Translations under genes and position numbers: made by a program
DNA from: Verrucomicrobiales bacterium
GTDB lineage: Bacteria > Verrucomicrobiota > Verrucomicrobiia > Verrucomicrobiales > DEV007
DNA length: 35,697 bases
Direction: 5' to 3'
Assembly (NCBI GenBank): GCA_021648365.1
Contig: JAKISY010000047.1
Coordinates: forward strand, 1 to 35,697
The notes under the pieces: generated by a model
Told to the model about the DNA's origin: nothing
Database searches by the model: none
What the model saw: only the letters and a program-made list of their open reading frames with translations
Shown here: piece by piece, positions 16,867-25,295 of the stretch
Layout of the letters: each line of letters starts with the position of its first letter
How positions within the stretch are numbered: position 1 is the stretch's first letter

Positions 16867-16903
16867 CGTCAAATTTGACGCAATTCATAAAAATGCGTCA
16901 AAA
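16867..16903. promoter_or_regulatory. Palindromic operator-like cluster (three cgtcaaa half-sites)
   Basis: cgtcaaatttgacg at 16867-16880 is a perfect 14-bp palindrome. The right arm with its neighbours, ttgacgca (16875-16882), forms a second perfect inverted repeat with tgcgtcaa at 16894-16901. So three half-sites of consensus TGCGTCAAA lie within 37 bp, in the 244-bp divergent region between the SNF2 gene (start at 16805) and the BamD-like gene (start at 17050). A dimeric repressor or activator could bind here. The regulator is unknown. Confidence 0.5.
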
Positions 16904-17049
16904 ATATGCAAAGAATCTCACTAAACGCTTGAACTCTTACACAATCCTAATTAGTTAATAGATTCTAACAAAATACACCAATGCTATTTTTGCTAACTTT
17001 TGCATCACTTGTAGCCTTGTTTTTCTTTATTTAACTTAAATTCATCGTC

Positions 17050-18222
17050 ATGGCATCCTTGAGCATCTATTTTTCTCGCATACGAGTTGTTTCCTGCTTG
17101 TTATTAAGCCTTTCGGTAATGCTTCTCTCCCCGGCTCCAGCTGAGGCAATCCTTGGATTTGGCAAAAAGAAAAAATCTATCGTTCCTAGCGAAGCCGAAA
17201 TGGTCGGACAGCACTCGGAGGCCAATCAGATGTATGCGGAAGCTCAGCAGTTGCAAAATTCAGGGAGCGATAAAAAAGCTCGAGGCCTGTATAAAAGTAT
17301 CATCAAACAATTTCCACTCACCACAGCAGCTGCGCACAGCCAGTTTCAGCTCGGAGCTTTGTTGGAAAAAGCCAATAAACCTAAAAAGGCATTTGAAGAG
17401 TATCAGGAATTTATCAATGCGTATAAAGACAACGATCTTTTCAAGGAGGCCCTCAAACGTCAATACCATATCGCTAACTATTATTTAGAAAACCAAAAAA
17501 GCGGGTTTTTAGGTTTTGGCGCAAACATTCAACCGAGTAAGTTGATTGAATTTTTCACTCAAATCAGCATCAATGCCCCTTATAGTCAAGAAGCTCCTAA
17601 ATCGCTGTTCAATGTGGGTGTTGTTAATAGCAGGACAGGCAAAATAGATGAGTCGCTATTAGCTTATGCATCAGTAGTGGAGCGCTACCCTGGCACACCG
17701 ATTGCAGCCAAGGCTCAGTATGAAATAGTGCAGCTCTTGGGATCTACGGGTGATAAATCCTACAATCCGGCGAATTCACGTCAACACCGAGAAGCTGCGG
17801 AAGATTTCCTCAATCAATATGGAGGCGACGCCCTTGCTTCAGACGTGAAAGCGGAATTGGGAAAACTCGAGGACAAAGATCTGGAAAAATCCTTCAACAT
17901 TGGTCGTTTTTATGAAAAACAAGGAAAATACCGTTCCGCTGCGGTTTACTACCAAGAAGTGATAGCTCACCCTGGCAGCCAACATTATGATGCAGCTAAA
18001 GCGCGCTTGGGTAACCTAGCCGAGCACGATCCTTCCATTGTCCGCAAAACAGGCACTCCGAGACGAGTAGAAACCCCGCCCAAATTGAGCAAACGCAAAG
18101 ATTACCACGGACCACCACCTCCAAAACTGGACTCGTCCAGCCCACGCATGAGAACTTCTCCAGCAGATGTGACTCCGATTTCGGCTCCACCTGCTTCGCC
18201 TACACCCAAAACCGAAAATTGA
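17050..18222 (+). CDS. BamD-like outer-membrane assembly TPR protein
   Basis: BamD is the essential TPR subunit that connects substrate and BamA in beta-barrel assembly; this protein has its layout. The 390-residue product has a signal peptide (residues 1-33, ending APAEA). TPR-type helices follow: AEAQQLQNSGSDKKARGLYKSIIKQFP near 62-90, QFQLGALLEKANKPKKAFEEYQEFINAY near 97-125, then further repeats to about 330. The YxxxIxxFP motif fits YfiO/BamD. The tail (about 335-390) is Pro/Ser-rich and disordered. Unlike E. coli BamD there is no plausible lipobox; Cys16 lies before the hydrophobic core, so the protein is probably released by signal peptidase I. lptE follows 193 bp later. It could alternatively be a CpoB-like TPR protein. 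Confidence 0.75.
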   Translation: MASLSIYFSRIRVVSCLLLSLSVMLLSPAPAEAILGFGKKKKSIVPSEAEMVGQHSEANQMYAEAQQLQNSGSDKKARGLYKSIIKQFPLTTAAAHSQFQLGALLEKANKPKKAFEEYQEFINAYKDNDLFKEALKRQYHIANYYLENQKSGFLGFGANIQPSKLIEFFTQISINAPYSQEAPKSLFNVGVVNSRTGKIDESLLAYASVVERYPGTPIAAKAQYEIVQLLGSTGDKSYNPANSRQHREAAEDFLNQYGGDALASDVKAELGKLEDKDLEKSFNIGRFYEKQGKYRSAAVYYQEVIAHPGSQHYDAAKARLGNLAEHDPSIVRKTGTPRRVETPPKLSKRKDYHGPPPPKLDSSSPRMRTSPADVTPISAPPASPTPKTEN

Positions 18223-18415
18223 TTTTCAACGGTCGAAAAACTCCATCACCTTAACTCTGGCTCTAGAAACTTCAATTTATTGCCTTCCTGTGCAGGCTGC
18301 GCTTGATTTTCCATAGAGTTTCGGTTACAAACGGTGATTGCATTGGCATTCACCCAGCGCATTGCTATTTTATTAGACAGAAATCTCAGCTTTCCCATAC
18401 TTTCAACTTTATACT

Positions 18416-19003
18416 ATGAAAACGCTATCCCGAATTAGCCTGCTAGCTCTCGTCTTAAGCTTAGCCATTTTCAGCAATGGCTGTGCCGGCTATCGCTTAG
18501 GGTCAGTCAAGCCCTCAATCTATTCGAATATCAATAAGATCTACGTACCTACTTTTGAAAATGCAACCTTGGAGCCCAGAGTTGCAGTAATGACCACCAA
18601 TGCCGTCATCAAGAGCCTGCAAGCAGATGGAACCTATCAAATCACCGATAAGGACAATGCCGATGCTGTTCTTGTAGGAAAAATCACACGTATCGAGAGA
18701 CGCCAACTTCGCGCTGCTCGAAGAGATACCCTGCGAACTCGTGAAATGTTGCTTTTCATGATTGTTGAATGGTCACTGCATGATCCTGTCACCGATGCTA
18801 AACTAGACTATCGTGAAGTCCAAAGCATTGATGATACAGCACGTAATAATGCGACCAACTTGAGAATCCGTCCAGGTCGAGTCATTGGACGCACCCAGAT
18901 TTTTCTAGACCCGAACTTCCAATTGTCTGAGAGAAATGCGCTACCATTGGCAGCTCAAGATGCCGCCAGAATTCTGACAGCACAACTTACGGAAGGTTGG
19001 TAA
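18416..19003 (+). CDS. lptE: LptE-type LPS-assembly lipoprotein
   Basis: LptE plugs the LptD barrel and helps insert LPS into the outer membrane. The 195-residue product has a lipoprotein signal peptide with lipobox FSNGC (Cys23), followed by AGYRLG, the usual start of mature LptE. The body has alternating strands: INKIYVPTFENATLEPRV (about 40-58), AVMTTNAVIKSLQADGTYQI and the RIERRQLRAARRDTL segment. Bacterial homologues outside Proteobacteria are called LptE or DUF4136-like; the CAGYxxG start and the strand pattern favour LptE. It comes directly after the BamD-like gene, forming an outer-membrane biogenesis pair. No Shine-Dalgarno sequence precedes the ATG. Confidence 0.78.
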   Translation: MKTLSRISLLALVLSLAIFSNGCAGYRLGSVKPSIYSNINKIYVPTFENATLEPRVAVMTTNAVIKSLQADGTYQITDKDNADAVLVGKITRIERRQLRAARRDTLRTREMLLFMIVEWSLHDPVTDAKLDYREVQSIDDTARNNATNLRIRPGRVIGRTQIFLDPNFQLSERNALPLAAQDAARILTAQLTEGW

Positions 19004-19132
19004 TACTAACTAACTTGCCTTATGAAGTCAGCGAACTAACCATTTCCACTTGCGCGAAAGGCGTGGCAACCCGACTAGTTTATTAAGATTCGCCCTTTTC
19101 CCGATAGATTCAGGTGCCCCCCCTTATGACTG

Positions 19133-19870
19133 ATGCTTGATGAAAGCCAACATGAGAAACCAGGGCGTATTGTCTTCATTGCCACCCCTATAGGTAATCT
19201 TGGAGATATCACCCTGCGCAGTATAGAAGCGCTCAAAGAAGCCGATTGGATTGCCTGCGAAGACACTCGCCGTTCGTCCAAACTATTGCATCGCTTGGAA
19301 ATCAAAAAGCCTTTAATGAGCTTTCATGAGCACAATGAAAGGCAACGCGGACAGCATTTATTAGACGAAGTGCTAGCAGGAAAAGTGATTGCCTGCCTGA
19401 CCGATGCCGGTATGCCCGGCATTTCTGATCCTGGTTATCGACTCGTGCAAGCTTGTCTAGAACAGGAGGTGCCTTTCGAAATCCTACCCGGTCCGTCTGC
19501 TGTTTTGATGGCATTATTGGGATCAGGTTTGCCCACCGATTCTTTTTATTTTGGTGGTTTTCTCCCTCATAAAAAAGGCAAACGGCTTAGCGAGCTGGAA
19601 GCCGCCACAGAGCGCTCATGCACCTCAGTTTATTTTGAATCGCCCCACCGCATCGTTGTCAGTCTAGAAATGATCAAAGGGCTTGCTCAAGAGCACCCTG
19701 TCTGCGTTGCTCGCGAGTTGACCAAGAAATTTGAAAGCTGGTACCGTGGCTCTGTCAGTTCGGTGATAGAGCAGCTCGGCTCAGGGAAAGTAAAAGGTGA
19801 AATCACCTTGATGGTGGCAGGCAAAACTAAAGTCAAAAAACAACGCAGGGAACAGCGTGAGCCGCAATAA
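19133..19870 (+). CDS. rsmI: 16S rRNA (cytidine-1402-2'-O)-methyltransferase RsmI
   Basis: RsmI methylates the ribose 2'-OH of C1402 in the decoding centre using S-adenosylmethionine. The 245-residue product has the tetrapyrrole-methylase fold signature FIATPIGNLGDITLRSIEAL (about 13-32), ACEDTRRSSKLL (about 42-53), LTDAGMPGISDPG (about 91-103) and LPGPSA (about 121-126). Length is close to the family's 280, with a slightly short C-terminus. The ATG at 19133 is a reasonable start, although other in-frame starts are possible; no Shine-Dalgarno sequence is seen. Its last 14 bp overlap the next gene in another frame, so the next gene is probably translationally coupled. In the upstream 129 bp I see no reliable riboswitch. 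Confidence 0.93.
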   Translation: MLDESQHEKPGRIVFIATPIGNLGDITLRSIEALKEADWIACEDTRRSSKLLHRLEIKKPLMSFHEHNERQRGQHLLDEVLAGKVIACLTDAGMPGISDPGYRLVQACLEQEVPFEILPGPSAVLMALLGSGLPTDSFYFGGFLPHKKGKRLSELEAATERSCTSVYFESPHRIVVSLEMIKGLAQEHPVCVARELTKKFESWYRGSVSSVIEQLGSGKVKGEITLMVAGKTKVKKQRREQREPQ

Positions 19871-20801
19871 TGTTATGTTATCCCTATCGACTTATTGGAA
19901 CAGCCACCGTCACGATGAAGACGGCATGCACATGGTTTATGAGGCGATCTTGCTTGGCTTTGACGCACTCGAACTCGGCCCCTGCATCGATCCAGCTCTA
20001 CTGCCCGGCTTCCAGAAAGCTTATACAGGCAGCAAAGGCTCAGCAAAACCCTTCACGCGATTCTCGAGTGTGCGCAACTTTGTGCTAGCAGCAGACCCCG
20101 AAGCGAATCAAGCTAGCTGCCATTTCATGTCCTCCGATGATTCACAGCGGCAACGAGCTATCGAGCTAAGTCAACGCTCCATCGATATCGCGGCGGAGCT
20201 GGGAGGTATTCCGATGGTCTTAACTTTGGGAAGAACCTCTATCAGCGATCACAGCATCAGTTTGGTCGCGCTCCTCCAGCAAGGAGAGCTCTACAGCAAA
20301 ACCTACGCGCAGCAGAAATTAGCCCTAGTTCAGGCGCGAGAAGCTATACAGACAAGCACCATAGGCTTGGTAAAAAAAGCGCTGGACCAATTGATTCCCT
20401 ACGCAGAAAAAATGGGGGTGCGCCTCGCTTTAGAGAGTCCCGACTGCTACGAGTACTTACCTAATGAACAAGAGATGGCACTTTTGCTCGACGAGTATGA
20501 TAGTCCGCATTTAGGCTACTGGCATGACTTTGGTCATATTCAGCTGAAAGCAAACTTAGGGCTGCTCGATCACCGCCAGCAACTTGAGCAAATGTTACCC
20601 CGCTTGATCGGTTGCAATGTGCATGATGTGGAGTGGCCGGCAGAAGATCATTGCATTCCCTTTCAAGGCTCGGTTGACTTTGATCAACTCATCCCTCTAG
20701 TTCCTAAAAACATCCCGCTGGTTTGGAAAATAAATCCACGACGAAAATCGGATGACATCAAACAAGCCCTCGTAACCTGGAAAGAAAAATACGGTGATTA
20801 A
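19857..20801 (+). CDS. Sugar phosphate isomerase/epimerase-like TIM-barrel protein
   Basis: This 314-residue protein fits the AP-endonuclease-2-like TIM-barrel superfamily (PF01261), whose members isomerise or epimerise sugars using a metal ion held by Glu, Asp, His and Glu. A metal-site glutamate is in RLALESPDCYEY (near residue 190), then DSPHLGYWHDFGHI (Asp/His, near 225) and NVHDV (His, near 260). The N-terminal strand is LSLSTYWNSHRHDEDGMHM. The substrate cannot be read from the sequence. The GTG at 19857 overlaps the 3' end of rsmI by 14 bp, and the gene overlaps gtrA by 8 bp. No Shine-Dalgarno sequence. Confidence 0.85.
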   Translation: MSRNNVMLSLSTYWNSHRHDEDGMHMVYEAILLGFDALELGPCIDPALLPGFQKAYTGSKGSAKPFTRFSSVRNFVLAADPEANQASCHFMSSDDSQRQRAIELSQRSIDIAAELGGIPMVLTLGRTSISDHSISLVALLQQGELYSKTYAQQKLALVQAREAIQTSTIGLVKKALDQLIPYAEKMGVRLALESPDCYEYLPNEQEMALLLDEYDSPHLGYWHDFGHIQLKANLGLLDHRQQLEQMLPRLIGCNVHDVEWPAEDHCIPFQGSVDFDQLIPLVPKNIPLVWKINPRRKSDDIKQALVTWKEKYGD

Positions 20802-21324
20802 GCGCAGCAAGCAAGCCCTTCAATTTGTGAAAGAGAACGACAAAAAAACTGTCGTTAAACATGTGTTGTCTCATGACGCACATCCACTGATTCAATTTGG
20901 GAAATACGTCACCTGTGGAGTGATGGCAGTGATGATTCATCTAAGCGTGACCTACACTTTAGGTCTCACCATCTTCCCCGCGATCGGCCAACATCTGTCG
21001 GATCATGTCAAAGAGATCAATGGTTATATCAACAATACGATCGCTTTTTTCATCTCTGGCTGTGTGGTGTATTGGCTGAACATCAAATTTGTGTTCAAAT
21101 CTGGGAAGCACCATGTTTTCCTAGAGATTTTCTTATTTTTTGCCGTATCCGCACTACCGCTCGCCGCAGGTTTGGGAATGAACTGGTTTATATTTCACAA
21201 TACTCCACTGCTAGAGCAATGGGAAATTGCAGAATATGTCGAACACATAGCTAACTTCGGATTTGTGCTCGCCTCCGCACTGGTCAATTTTGTCGCCCGC
21301 AAGTTTATCATCTTTAAAGGGTGA
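20794..21324 (+). CDS. GtrA-family four-helix membrane protein
   Basis: The GtrA family (PF04138) comprises small four-helix inner-membrane proteins, some of which flip lipid-linked sugars for O-antigen or teichoic acid modification. The 176-residue product has a charged N-terminal segment (about 1-32). Four helices follow (about 35-60, 78-100, 108-130, 148-172), with the typical NFxxARKFxxF motif at the end (NFVARKFIIF). The GTG start at 20794 overlaps the isomerase stop by 8 bp, and its TGA overlaps the GTG of the next frame by 4 bp. No glycosyltransferase (the usual partner) is next to it. The lipid substrate is unknown. Confidence 0.88.
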   Translation: MIKRSKQALQFVKENDKKTVVKHVLSHDAHPLIQFGKYVTCGVMAVMIHLSVTYTLGLTIFPAIGQHLSDHVKEINGYINNTIAFFISGCVVYWLNIKFVFKSGKHHVFLEIFLFFAVSALPLAAGLGMNWFIFHNTPLLEQWEIAEYVEHIANFGFVLASALVNFVARKFIIFKG

Positions 21325-21350
21325 ACCCCCACTTTCCACTACCTCCCCCC

Positions 21351-24305
21351 ATGTTCCCCCGCGCAGCTTTGTTGATCCTGACCTTTTTCTTGGTCACCGA
21401 GCTCTCCACCTACGCCCAAGATAAACCGCTCTCTCCGCTGCAAGCCGCCGCCACCATGCAGGTGCCAGACGGCTTTTCCGTCTCCCTCTTTGCCGGCGAG
21501 CCAGACCTCAAGCAACCCATTGCCTTCTGCATCGATGATAGAGGGCGCCTGTGGGTAGCTGAAGCGAACAACTACCCCAGCAAAAAAGCCGGGTTCAATG
21601 ACCGCATCCTGATTTACGAAGATCAAGACAATGATGGCCACTTTGACAAGCGCACCGTGTTTTATGACAAGCTCGAATACGTCACCGGCATCGAAGTTGG
21701 GTTTGGTGGAGCTTGGGTGATGTCGCCACCCAATCTCTACTTCATCCCAGATCGTGATGGTGATGATATACCCGACAGCGAACCACAAATTCTACTCAAC
21801 GGTTTTGGCACCGCCTTCAATGCGCACAACATCGCCAACGGCTTCTCGTGGGGGCCAGATGGTTGGCTCTATGGCTGCCACGGTCGCACCAACTGGTCGA
21901 TGCCCGCCAAACCCGGCACTCCAGAAAAACAACGAACTCGTTTCGATGGCGGTATCTATCGTTATCACCCCGTCCGTCATATCTGGGAACCTTTCTCCGA
22001 TGGCACCACTAACCCTTGGGGTATCGATTTCAATGATTACGGCCAAGCCTTCACCTGTAACTGCGTGAACCCACACCTCTTTCACATGATCCAAGGAGCC
22101 CACTACGACCCGTGGCGCAATCGCCAGTCGAGTCAGTTCGCCTACCAACGTATCCAATCCATCGCTGACCACTTGCACTACTCCGGTAGTTCCCACACCT
22201 TCAATCGTGGCACTCAGGTGGAACTGGAAGTCGGTGGAGGCCATGCCCATTGCGGCACCATGATTTATCTGGGTGACTCGTGGCCGAAAAAATACCGCAA
22301 CACCGTATTCATGAATAACACTCATGGTAGGCGAATGAACAACGATCTACTGCGCCGCAAAGGGTCCGGCTACACTGCCAGCCATGAGGAGAATCTACTG
22401 GTATCAAAAGACCCCTGGTTCATGGGCGTCACCATCCGCTATGGTCCAGATGGATCAGTTTTTGTCAGTGACTGGTCAGATACAGGAGAATGTCACAGCA
22501 TCAAGGATACGCGAAAAGACACTGGGCGAATTTACAAAATCACTTACGGCAGTAAAAAAACATACTCCAGAAATCTGGCGAAAAACAATAATCAACAATT
22601 GGTCGATTTACAACTTCATGCAAACGACTGGTGGGTGAGACATGCACGCCGCCTCTTACAAGAACGCGCGGCGGCAGGTCAAGACATGAGCCAAGCGCAT
22701 CAAGCTTTACGCAAGCAACTGAACACCCAGTCGGCCGCCACGCATCAACTACGTGCTTTGTGGGCATTACATGTCACTGGCGGAGCGGCTCCAGATCTTT
22801 TGCTCAAACTGCTCAGTCATCAAAATGAATACCTTAGAGCCTGGGCAGTGCAACTACTGTGTGAAAACGGAGATCCTTCCACGGCTCAACTAGCAAAGTT
22901 AGCCCAACTCGCTAACAACGATCCGGCAGCCATAGTTCGCCTCTATCTCGCAAGTGCCTTACAGCGTCTGCCCCACCATCAACGCTGGGACATCGCCACA
23001 GCACTCCTCAGTCATGGCGAAGATTCTGCAGATGCCAATCTGCCGCTAATGATCTGGTATGGCATCGAAGCTCTGATCAACAGTGATGTTCCCCGTTTTG
23101 CACAATTGATTTCACACAGCAAAATCCCTCTCATCCGCCAACACATCGCTCGGCGCATCAGTTCCCAAGCTGCCGACAAAACTGATCAAGACTTACCTCA
23201 TTTGCTCGCCCTCCTTAGCAATCTTGATACGCAGAGCAAAGTCGATACCCTTAGTGGAATCAACCAAGGCTTGAGTGGTCGCAAGCAACTAAGCATGCCC
23301 AAGAATTGGCAGCCAGTTCACCTCGCCCTATTACGCAACTCAGACTCCCAATTACGAGAGCAAGCTACGTTGTTATCGCTACGCTTTGGTGATCCAAAAG
23401 CACTCTCCGAACTACGCCAACTAGCCGCAGATGCAGCAGTTGCTAGCGCCACTCGTTTACGCAGTATCGAAGCTCTACTCCAGCACAAAGATCCGCAACT
23501 ACCCGATTTGCTCATCCAACTTATTAAAGACAAAGAAACCCGAGCTGCCGCTATTCGTGGATTAGCCTCTTACCAACACCCGCAGACCAGTCAAATCTTG
23601 TTGGCATCTTATGCTGATTTCGACAAGTCCAACAAGCAGAATGCCATACAGACACTTGCCTCGCGCCCTCTTTGGGCGATTGAGTTACTCAAACAAATTA
23701 GGCAGCAACGGCTACCGAAAAGCGACGTCAGCGCTTTCACTTTACGCCAAATAGCAGCTTTTAAAAACCCCGCTATTGATCAACAAACCGAACAAATCTG
23801 GGGCAAATTACGCGCCACCCCCAAGGATAAAGCTCGACTGATCGCCCAATTTAAGAAAAAGCTCAGCTCTGCAGAATTAGAAAAAGCAGACCCAACCAAG
23901 GGACGTCAAATGTTCCAGCGCACCTGCATGGCATGTCACCAACTTTTTGGCGAAGGCGTCGAGATAGGCCCAGATCTCACTGGATCCGATCGCCGCAATC
24001 TTGACTACATCCTAGAAAATGTCATCGACCCAAACGCTTTTGTTGCCAAAGATTATCAAATCACTACTATCGAGACCCGTGACGGCAGAGTGATCACCGG
24101 TATGGTCAAATCAGAAGATGCCAATGCTATCGCCATGCAAACACTCAACGAAGAACTCATCTTACCCTTAGAGCAAATTCAATCTCGCAAAGCCGCCCCA
24201 CTCTCCATGATGCCAGAAGGTCTAGTTCAGACCATGACCTTCGAACAATTCCGCGATCTGATTCGCTACCTCGCCAGCGATCGGCAATTACCTGCAGCAA
24301 AATAA
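21351..24305 (+). CDS. PVC-type membrane-bound dehydrogenase with HEAT-like and haem c domains
   Basis: These large exported proteins are typical of Planctomycetes and Verrucomicrobia. From ATG 21351 the product has 984 residues with a signal peptide ending TYAQ. The N-terminal beta-propeller-like domain starts at DGFSVSLFAGEPDLKQPIAFC and contains DDRGRLWVAEANNYP, the PVC dehydrogenase signature. A helical, HEAT-repeat-like middle follows (about 420-830). The C-terminal haem domain has CMACH (near residue 860) in GRQMFQRTCMACHQLFG, followed by IGPDLTGSDRRNLDYILENV and a beta-rich DGRVITGMVKSEDANAIAMQ segment. Substrate unknown; family members are placed in periplasmic oxidation of sugars or alcohols. 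An alternative GTG at 21321 would overlap gtrA by 4 bp and add a proline-rich 10 residues. Convergent with the next gene, 3 bp apart. Confidence 0.9.
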   Translation: MFPRAALLILTFFLVTELSTYAQDKPLSPLQAAATMQVPDGFSVSLFAGEPDLKQPIAFCIDDRGRLWVAEANNYPSKKAGFNDRILIYEDQDNDGHFDKRTVFYDKLEYVTGIEVGFGGAWVMSPPNLYFIPDRDGDDIPDSEPQILLNGFGTAFNAHNIANGFSWGPDGWLYGCHGRTNWSMPAKPGTPEKQRTRFDGGIYRYHPVRHIWEPFSDGTTNPWGIDFNDYGQAFTCNCVNPHLFHMIQGAHYDPWRNRQSSQFAYQRIQSIADHLHYSGSSHTFNRGTQVELEVGGGHAHCGTMIYLGDSWPKKYRNTVFMNNTHGRRMNNDLLRRKGSGYTASHEENLLVSKDPWFMGVTIRYGPDGSVFVSDWSDTGECHSIKDTRKDTGRIYKITYGSKKTYSRNLAKNNNQQLVDLQLHANDWWVRHARRLLQERAAAGQDMSQAHQALRKQLNTQSAATHQLRALWALHVTGGAAPDLLLKLLSHQNEYLRAWAVQLLCENGDPSTAQLAKLAQLANNDPAAIVRLYLASALQRLPHHQRWDIATALLSHGEDSADANLPLMIWYGIEALINSDVPRFAQLISHSKIPLIRQHIARRISSQAADKTDQDLPHLLALLSNLDTQSKVDTLSGINQGLSGRKQLSMPKNWQPVHLALLRNSDSQLREQATLLSLRFGDPKALSELRQLAADAAVASATRLRSIEALLQHKDPQLPDLLIQLIKDKETRAAAIRGLASYQHPQTSQILLASYADFDKSNKQNAIQTLASRPLWAIELLKQIRQQRLPKSDVSAFTLRQIAAFKNPAIDQQTEQIWGKLRATPKDKARLIAQFKKKLSSAELEKADPTKGRQMFQRTCMACHQLFGEGVEIGPDLTGSDRRNLDYILENVIDPNAFVAKDYQITTIETRDGRVITGMVKSEDANAIAMQTLNEELILPLEQIQSRKAAPLSMMPEGLVQTMTFEQFRDLIRYLASDRQLPAAK

Positions 24306-24308
24306 TCT

Positions 24309-24719
24309 TCACTTGAACTTCAACTCAATTTTGTGCGGCCCTTTGATCACCCATTTCCCCGTTTTACGCGAAACGCGCACATACGTTTTATCCGAAGTCG
24401 CGCGTAGCACCTGAATACCAGATTTTACCACAGGGTGCCCTTTCAAGACGATCTCATCTTTGTTCACATCGTAAACCAACTCTCCGCAGGTCACATAAAT
24501 CCATTTTTGCGTTCCTTTCGGACGCACCTTGATCGACACTTGTCCCGAGGCAGACAAACCGATCAGATCACCCGACCTTTCATCCATAGCAGGCGAGATC
24601 GTCTCAGCAGCAATGATCAAATTTTCAGATAAGGGGAAGGTGGTCACTTCCTTGTCTACGGCTAATGCAAGCAACGCAGTGCAATACCCTAAAATCATAC
24701 AAGTCACTATTTTTTTCAT
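24309..24719 (-). CDS. LptA/OstA-like exported beta protein (tentative)
   Basis: The 136-residue product has a signal peptide (about 1-20), then strands such as GQVSIKVRPKG, WIYVTCGELVYDVNKDEIVLKG and TSDKTYVRVSRKTGKWVIKG. The pattern 'assign a layer with V, G, K and charged turns, DEIVLKGHPVV' resembles the beta-jellyroll of OstA/LptA (PF03968). LptA is periplasmic and bridges LPS from the inner to the outer membrane. A normal LptA is slightly longer (about 170), and the full gene pair with LptC/LptB is not here. It could instead be another small exported protein. The ATG has a plausible gaagg Shine-Dalgarno 2-3 nt upstream, unusual for this window. It follows the S4 gene by 5 bp, so the two are probably co-transcribed. 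Confidence 0.45.
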   Translation of the reverse strand: MKKIVTCMILGYCTALLALAVDKEVTTFPLSENLIIAAETISPAMDERSGDLIGLSASGQVSIKVRPKGTQKWIYVTCGELVYDVNKDEIVLKGHPVVKSGIQVLRATSDKTYVRVSRKTGKWVIKGPHKIELKFK

Positions 24720-24724
24720 ACCTT

Positions 24725-25183
24725 CTATCTTCTACTATTTTTCTTAAACCCCTTATCCCATTGTCGATACACCTGCTGCTGTTGTTCTGATTCTAGCAAT
24801 ACTTCCTCCAGCTCTCGCCGATCGCGTTTGGTCGGGCGTCCCGCCCCACGATCACGAATCAAATCTGCACTAGCATTGAGTTTTTGTATCTGCGCCGCTT
24901 GCGCGTAAACTTCTGCAGGAGTGAGATCTTCGCAATACTCTGCCACCACCTTTGCCCCCACTCGACGCTTCAGTAAAGACAGCACCCGCACCGTTTTCTC
25001 AATATCCTGATGGCGGAGAACCACCTCATCTCCGACTCGTATATCACGCGCAGGTTTCACTCGTTGCCCTGCTACTTTCACCCAGCCCTTACGGCAGGCG
25101 TTAGCTGCCACCGAACGGGTTTTGTAAAAACGCACCGCCCACAGCCATAAATCGATCCGAACACAAGTAGGCTCCTGCTTCAT
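24725..25183 (-). CDS. S4-domain RNA-binding protein (Hsp15-like)
   Basis: Hsp15 (HslR) is a ribosome-associated protein that binds stalled 50S subunits carrying nascent chains. The 152-residue product has an S4 domain at about residues 7-70: RIDLWLWAVRFYKTRSVA, then ACRKGWVKVAGQRVKPARDIRVGDEVVL. A basic C-terminal tail (about 110-152) contains GAGRPTKRDRRELEE, the conserved end of the Hsp15 family. It lies upstream of the LptA-like gene and divergent from the beta-propeller gene. No Shine-Dalgarno sequence. Confidence 0.9.
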   Translation of the reverse strand: MKQEPTCVRIDLWLWAVRFYKTRSVAANACRKGWVKVAGQRVKPARDIRVGDEVVLRHQDIEKTVRVLSLLKRRVGAKVVAEYCEDLTPAEVYAQAAQIQKLNASADLIRDRGAGRPTKRDRRELEEVLLESEQQQQVYRQWDKGFKKNSRR

Positions 25184-25217
25184 TTAGAAAACTAAACGCC
25201 CAGATGAACGATTTGTC

Positions 25218-25232
25218 GTGATAAAATATCAC
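25218..25232. promoter_or_regulatory. Perfect inverted repeat gtgata-aaa-tatcac
   Basis: This 6-bp stem with a 3-nt loop sits in the 112-bp divergent gap between the S4-domain gene and the beta-propeller gene, at 63 bp before the GTG. A second inverted repeat (tgact at 25244-25248, agtca at 25261-25265, around a tgatca core) lies between it and the start. Their position suggests operators for the divergent promoters. Role inferred. Confidence 0.35.
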
Positions 25233-25295
25233 CGCATCCCAATTGACTCTGATCATAGACAGTCAGCTTAATCTGCCTTATCCTAGCTGAGTTCC

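Noticed and set aside
19004..19132. Possible SAM-type riboswitch before rsmI (ggcaaccc and a small ccac/gtgg stem)
   Set aside because: Only a 4-bp stem and a short GCAACC-like match were found; no multi-helix SAM-I or SAM-II layout. Not supported.
21321..21350. GTG at 21321 as the start of the PVC dehydrogenase
   Set aside because: It overlaps the gtrA stop but adds a proline-rich segment before a normal signal peptide; the ATG at 21351 is preferred, though the GTG cannot be excluded.
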